From NCBI GenBank assembly GCA_030591405.1, contig JAUVBC010000049.1, forward strand, positions 1 to 10,240: a stretch of 10,240 nucleotides of DNA, in the 5' to 3' direction. Shown here one piece after another: positions 7,040 through 10,240 of this stretch; the stretch's first letter is position 1, and every line of letters begins with the position of its first letter. The notes below the pieces were generated by a model, which was given only the letters and a program-made list of their open reading frames with translations, did not search any database and was not told the DNA's origin. Origin of the DNA: Candidatus Zixiibacteriota bacterium (GTDB taxonomy: Bacteria > Zixibacteria > MSB-5A5 > GN15 > PGXB01). The position numbers and the translations under genes were made by a program.

Positions 7040-7071
7040 CTATGTCTGTATAATCACTCATATACAGATAG
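7040..7071 (+). other. Inverted repeat with 8-nt loop
   Basis: CTGTATA (7046-7052) pairs with TATACAG (7061-7067). After a 2-nt bulge, CTAT (7040-7043) pairs with ATAG (7068-7071). The loop is ATCACTCA. It may be an operator or an RNA stem. Confidence 0.45.
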
Positions 7072-7116
7072 GTGGGGATATAAATCAACTGAGATTTGGT
7101 GGGGAAATTGTTTTAT

Positions 7117-7140
7117 CCGTCAGGAATCGGTTCCCGACGG
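7117..7140 (+). other. Compact two-part hairpin with TCGG loop
   Basis: CCGTC pairs with GACGG. An A/C mismatch separates it from an inner GGAA/TTCC stem closed by the tetraloop TCGG. The stem is 9 bp in 24 nt, and it is richer in GC than its surroundings. It ends 66 nt before the promoter at 7207. Confidence 0.55.
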
Positions 7141-7206
7141 CACGGGAAATTGGTACCAGCCCAGTCTCAACCTTGAATTATTATTGAATATAATTAAGAA
7201 TATTAT

Positions 7207-7236
7207 TTGACAAAATAGGTTATTAAACGTTATCTT
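7207..7236 (+). promoter_or_regulatory. Probable promoter of the lipoprotein-subtilase pair
   Basis: TTGACA (7207-7212), an 18-nt spacer and TATCTT (7231-7236). The -35 is perfect and the -10 matches 4 of 6. Predicted initiation near 7243 gives a leader of about 43 nt before the ATG at 7286. Confidence 0.5.
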
Positions 7237-7275
7237 GGTAGATGTTGGGGTAAAAAAATTCATAAAATAAAATAT

Positions 7276-7281
7276 GGGAGG
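7276..7281 (+). promoter_or_regulatory. Ribosome binding site deciding the lipoprotein start
   Basis: GGGAGG ends 4 nt before the ATG at 7286. It overlaps an upstream in-frame ATG at 7274, which therefore cannot be the start using this site. Confidence 0.8.
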
Positions 7282-7285
7282 TCTT

Positions 7286-8389
7286 ATGAAAAAACCGTTG
7301 TTAATCTGGTTGGCGATACTGGTCTTACTGGTATTTACTGTTTTTCTACTATCCTGTGAGAAGAATTACATCACTCAGGCACCGGAAGAACATGTAGGAG
7401 ATTATCATCTGTTTTTGTATTCTATAACTGGTGGTGCTGCATATGATTCAATATGGGCGTTGGAATATAGCACAAAAACCGGTGAAATTATTGATACAAT
7501 TAAAACGCCATTTTGGTTAATTGATCTAATATATTCGACTGACGGAACTTCATCTGCCTTAAGGATATATGATGAAAATGGTAGTAATACTGTCCTGGCG
7601 ATTAACAATATTACCGGTGATACGTTGGCGTCAAATTTCCAAAATATTGGGGGGCGTTTGTTTCTGAGCCCTGATGAACAGACACTTATGCTCGCAAATG
7701 GCGGAAATTTTGCTCTTTTAGCATTTCCTAATCTTGATTCCATATACATTGAGGAAATTAATGCCCATTGGGGCGGATTTATGACCGATGGCCAAAAGGC
7801 GTTTTATATGGTTTCTGGAATCGATTCTTTGTTTTTCATAGATTTTTCAGATGCGGAAAACATAATTAAAACCTCCATGCCAATAAATTCAGTTGGTCTG
7901 CCTGCTTACCCAATCACGTCGGTTGTTGATTCTCAAAATGATCGACTCATTTTGATATGTGAATATGGTGATGATCGTGCTTTTATTCGTGTCTATGATT
8001 CAAATGATTTTACCGTATTGAAAAGGTTAGATTTACCGAAAAAGTATAATGTTGCTCCTGCTATCAGGCCGGGAACCAATGAAATATTTCTGGCCCATCA
8101 ATATCAATTAAGTGATGATCAAAATTATGTTGATGTTTATAATACCGAAATTAATGTCTTATCATCGTTTATCAGTTCCGAAGATATAAGAACTGTTGCT
8201 CAGTTTAAGCCATACCACATTGAATTTACGCCGGATGGCAATATGATGTATATTAATTTAGTCACCGGCTTTAACTTTAGGGCTGTTTTAGGTATCAATC
8301 CCAATAATAAATCAGTAATCCAATATTTACAACCGGAATATTCTGATGCGAATATAATAAGAATAAATCCAATAGATTATTCTGAATAA
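7286..8389 (+). CDS. Lipoprotein with β-propeller-like repeats
   Basis: A 367-aa predicted lipoprotein. The N-terminus (MKKP, then a hydrophobic run to about 22) ends in the lipobox LLSC, so C24 should be lipidated, and the next residue is Glu. The remainder is rich in short β-strands with blade-like phrases: RLFLSPDEQTLMLAN (124-138), GGFMTDGQKAFYMVS (163-177), and HIEFTPDGNMMYINL (311-325). These recall YVTN/WD-like propeller repeats. The fold is inferred from pattern, and no enzyme motif is seen. The start is set by the GGGAGG site. The subtilase gene follows after 17 nt, so the two are probably co-transcribed. The lipoprotein might bind or display the protease at the envelope, but nothing in the sequence proves this. 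Confidence 0.8.
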   Translation: MKKPLLIWLAILVLLVFTVFLLSCEKNYITQAPEEHVGDYHLFLYSITGGAAYDSIWALEYSTKTGEIIDTIKTPFWLIDLIYSTDGTSSALRIYDENGSNTVLAINNITGDTLASNFQNIGGRLFLSPDEQTLMLANGGNFALLAFPNLDSIYIEEINAHWGGFMTDGQKAFYMVSGIDSLFFIDFSDAENIIKTSMPINSVGLPAYPITSVVDSQNDRLILICEYGDDRAFIRVYDSNDFTVLKRLDLPKKYNVAPAIRPGTNEIFLAHQYQLSDDQNYVDVYNTEINVLSSFISSEDIRTVAQFKPYHIEFTPDGNMMYINLVTGFNFRAVLGINPNNKSVIQYLQPEYSDANIIRINPIDYSE

Positions 8390-8406
8390 CCAAAGAGGAA
8401 GAGATT

Positions 8407-10230
8407 ATGAAAACAGTTATATGTATATTATTTATATTTATAGTCACTATTGTATTAAGTCTAAATGCAATTGCTCAGGATGGCTATTATTTCTATGGTT
8501 TTGGCGATAAAATTGAGATGATAATCAACCGAAATTATATCGCCGTGAAAATTGATGAAACAAATTTCACTAACTGGGAGAGTATTTACAGTTCCGAGAC
8601 AGCATTAAATGACAGCGAACCACCAAAATATCTGACCGACGATATTTATCGTCTAAAAGTTAGCAATTTGGAAGAAACAGATAATCTTGTAACATCTATT
8701 GCAAGCTACGACGGCATAATTGAAACAAATTACTGTTTTGTCACCGAAGATGGGATGGATTATTATCTGGGCAAGTATCTTGAGGTAAAGTTCAAAGAAG
8801 ATATAAGCAAGTTAACAATTGATTCAATTATAAAAGCAAACGGTTTAGAAATTAGTAGAATATCAAAACTTGTACCAAGCATGTATTTTTTGGAAAATAA
8901 TCATTTGACAAAGCCACAAATAATATCACTTGGTAACGATATTTATGAGAATGGGTTCGCAGATTTTGCAACAATAAGTTTTATTGCGGAACCAGTTCTA
9001 TTTTCGGCACAAAATGATACATATTACCCAGATCAATATTCACTTCATCCAGATCACTGTGATTTTGAGGAGGCTTATGAATACACTCTGACAGATGATA
9101 CTATTTTAGTCGCTTTTCTTGATACCGGTTTGGAGCCTCATGAGGATTTTCCCGCCGAAAGGATTAAGTGTGGCGGTAATTATTTGGGATATTACCCTAC
9201 ATCCGATTATAGCCTAGTCGATAACTGCCAGCCGATGGGATCAGCATGCTATCATGGAATGGCAACAGTCGGTATTTTTGGGGCAACTATCAATAATTCT
9301 ATGGGTGTTGCTGGTGCCTGTAATAATGTTCAGGTTATAATGAACAAAATTATTGATGGTATTACAACTCCACCATCGGCATCATGTCAAACTATGGCAT
9401 TTGAAGATGCTGTTGATAGCGGTGCGGTAATCATTTCAAATAGCTGGGGATATAATACGTGTACGGCAGCAGCAAATTTTTCATTATATTATGCAATTAG
9501 CGTGGCAGTCGCTTCTGGAGTGGTTGTGGTTTGGTCAAGCGGCAATTGCAGTGAGCCGTGGCCAGCACCGGCATGTGGCGACTGCTGTGAAGCACCCTCT
9601 GACCACCCTGATGTTATAGCGGTTGGGGCAACAACGATGATAAGTGGGGGAAGATGGTCGCTTTCGGCATATAAATTTGGCGCATATGATCTGGATGTAT
9701 GTGCGCCCGGCGAAAACATGTTTTCCCTTGACCAGATGGGCGATCCCGGACAATATCCACCAAAGCCGTGTGTGGGTGATAATAATTATTCCTGCATGAT
9801 GAGTGGGACTTCTTATGCCGCGCCTCTTGTTTCTGGTTTGGCTGCGATGATTATGGCAAGGAGGCCGGATTTTATCGGTCAACCGGATTCTATTAAGCAG
9901 ATTATTTATCATTCAACCGGTAATGGTTGGCATACTCCACCAGTTGAGGACGCGCATGATTCAACTTACCAAATGGGGCATGGCCGGATAAATGCCGCGC
10001 GGGCGATGCTGGCGATTTCCCGCGGTGATGTTGATAATACTGTCGCATTAAATATTTTGGATGTGTTATATATAATAGCATATAAATATGATGGAGGGCC
10101 GCCGCCAACTCCTAATCCAATGCTTGGTGATGCTGATTGTAGTGGACATATAAATATTTTGGATGCAGTTTATCTTATTAATCATATTTCCAACGGCGGT
10201 CCGCGTCCGCCGTTGTGTTATAAATATTAG
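8407..10230 (+). CDS. Secreted cysteine-rich S8 subtilisin-like peptidase with dockerin-like repeats
   Basis: A 607-aa exported protease. A signal peptide ends near residue 23 (AIA before QDG). A prodomain (about 26-200) opens with the YYFYGFGDKIEM phrase. The S8 domain has Asp239 in FLDTG, His283 in CYHGM, Asn380 in SSGN and Ser469 in SGTSYAAP, so the triad is complete. Fourteen cysteines lie between residues 218 and 463, including C281 near the His and C463 near the Ser, which implies several disulfides. The C-terminus has two dockerin-like calcium repeats: D541, D543, N549, D552, and D575, D577, N583, D586. Position 5 is T/S in place of the usual acidic or amide residue. AGAGGA (8394-8399) is a reasonable ribosome site. 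The partner of the dockerin-like module is unknown, and no cohesin is encoded in the window. Confidence 0.93.
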   Translation: MKTVICILFIFIVTIVLSLNAIAQDGYYFYGFGDKIEMIINRNYIAVKIDETNFTNWESIYSSETALNDSEPPKYLTDDIYRLKVSNLEETDNLVTSIASYDGIIETNYCFVTEDGMDYYLGKYLEVKFKEDISKLTIDSIIKANGLEISRISKLVPSMYFLENNHLTKPQIISLGNDIYENGFADFATISFIAEPVLFSAQNDTYYPDQYSLHPDHCDFEEAYEYTLTDDTILVAFLDTGLEPHEDFPAERIKCGGNYLGYYPTSDYSLVDNCQPMGSACYHGMATVGIFGATINNSMGVAGACNNVQVIMNKIIDGITTPPSASCQTMAFEDAVDSGAVIISNSWGYNTCTAAANFSLYYAISVAVASGVVVVWSSGNCSEPWPAPACGDCCEAPSDHPDVIAVGATTMISGGRWSLSAYKFGAYDLDVCAPGENMFSLDQMGDPGQYPPKPCVGDNNYSCMMSGTSYAAPLVSGLAAMIMARRPDFIGQPDSIKQIIYHSTGNGWHTPPVEDAHDSTYQMGHGRINAARAMLAISRGDVDNTVALNILDVLYIIAYKYDGGPPPTPNPMLGDADCSGHINILDAVYLINHISNGGPRPPLCYKY

Positions 10231-10240
10231 CTTATTATCC

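Larger units (their letters stand above)
6617..7285 (+). other. Structured intergenic region with no convincing gene
   Basis: About 670 nt between tRNA-Ala and the lipoprotein start. Open frames exist, but they lack ribosome sites and have compositions unlike the neighbouring proteins. What it does hold, in order, is a hairpin at 6685-6699, repeat copy A (6711-6746), a hairpin at 6788-6813, repeat copy B (6853-6888), a hairpin at 6985-6999, an inverted repeat at 7040-7071, a GGTGGGGA pair at 7071 and 7098, a hairpin at 7117-7140, and a promoter at 7207-7236. It could be decayed repeats or encode an RNA. Confidence 0.6.

Noticed and set aside
6559..7187. Three plus-strand frames (92, 112 and 69 codons) in the intergenic region
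   Set aside because: One begins inside the tRNA. None has a ribosome site, they overlap each other, and they run through hairpins and repeats. The protein sequences are low-quality and unlike any family I know.
6586..7285. An integrated element at tRNA-Ala
   Set aside because: I found no second copy of the tRNA 3' end downstream and no integrase or phage gene in the window.

Overview
The window is AT-rich bacterial chromosome that alternates coding blocks with structured intergenic DNA. Three traits suggest a Gram-negative-type bacterium of the FCB superphylum, perhaps a candidate phylum such as Zixibacteria. These are a secreted subtilase ending in a FlgD/type-IX-secretion-like C-terminal domain, a second subtilase ending in dockerin-like repeats of the 'NILDAVYLIN' kind, and a β-propeller lipoprotein. 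The phylum is inferred from protein style only. Promoters look sigma-70-like (TTGACA / TATATT).

Left end (minus strand): an OsmC-family protein gene lies 42 nt downstream of a tRNA-Arg(CCG) gene. A plausible promoter precedes the tRNA and none is obvious between the two, so they may share a transcript.

Centre (plus strand, 761-6498): five tightly packed genes look like one operon. In order they are an amino-acid-type ABC permease, its ATPase, a secreted S8 subtilase, a PAS/GAF sensor with a degenerate histidine-kinase core, and a small protein that is essentially only the phospho-acceptor (DHp) domain of a histidine kinase. The first three overlap by ATGA junctions, and the last three are separated by 5 and 11 nt. 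No solute-binding protein and no response regulator gene is visible. A working model is extracellular proteolysis, amino-acid uptake and a split or rewired phospho-signalling module under one regulation. This is inference.

Next is a tRNA-Ala(GGC) gene with a very good promoter. It is followed by about 670 nt without a convincing gene but with several hairpins, an imperfect 36-nt direct repeat, and a compact 24-nt hairpin.

Right end (plus strand, 7286-10230): a lipoprotein gene with a β-propeller-like body is followed after 17 nt by a cysteine-rich secreted subtilase with two C-terminal dockerin-like repeats. The two subtilases in the window differ in prodomain, cysteine content and C-terminal module, so they look like separate secreted proteases and not recent duplicates.
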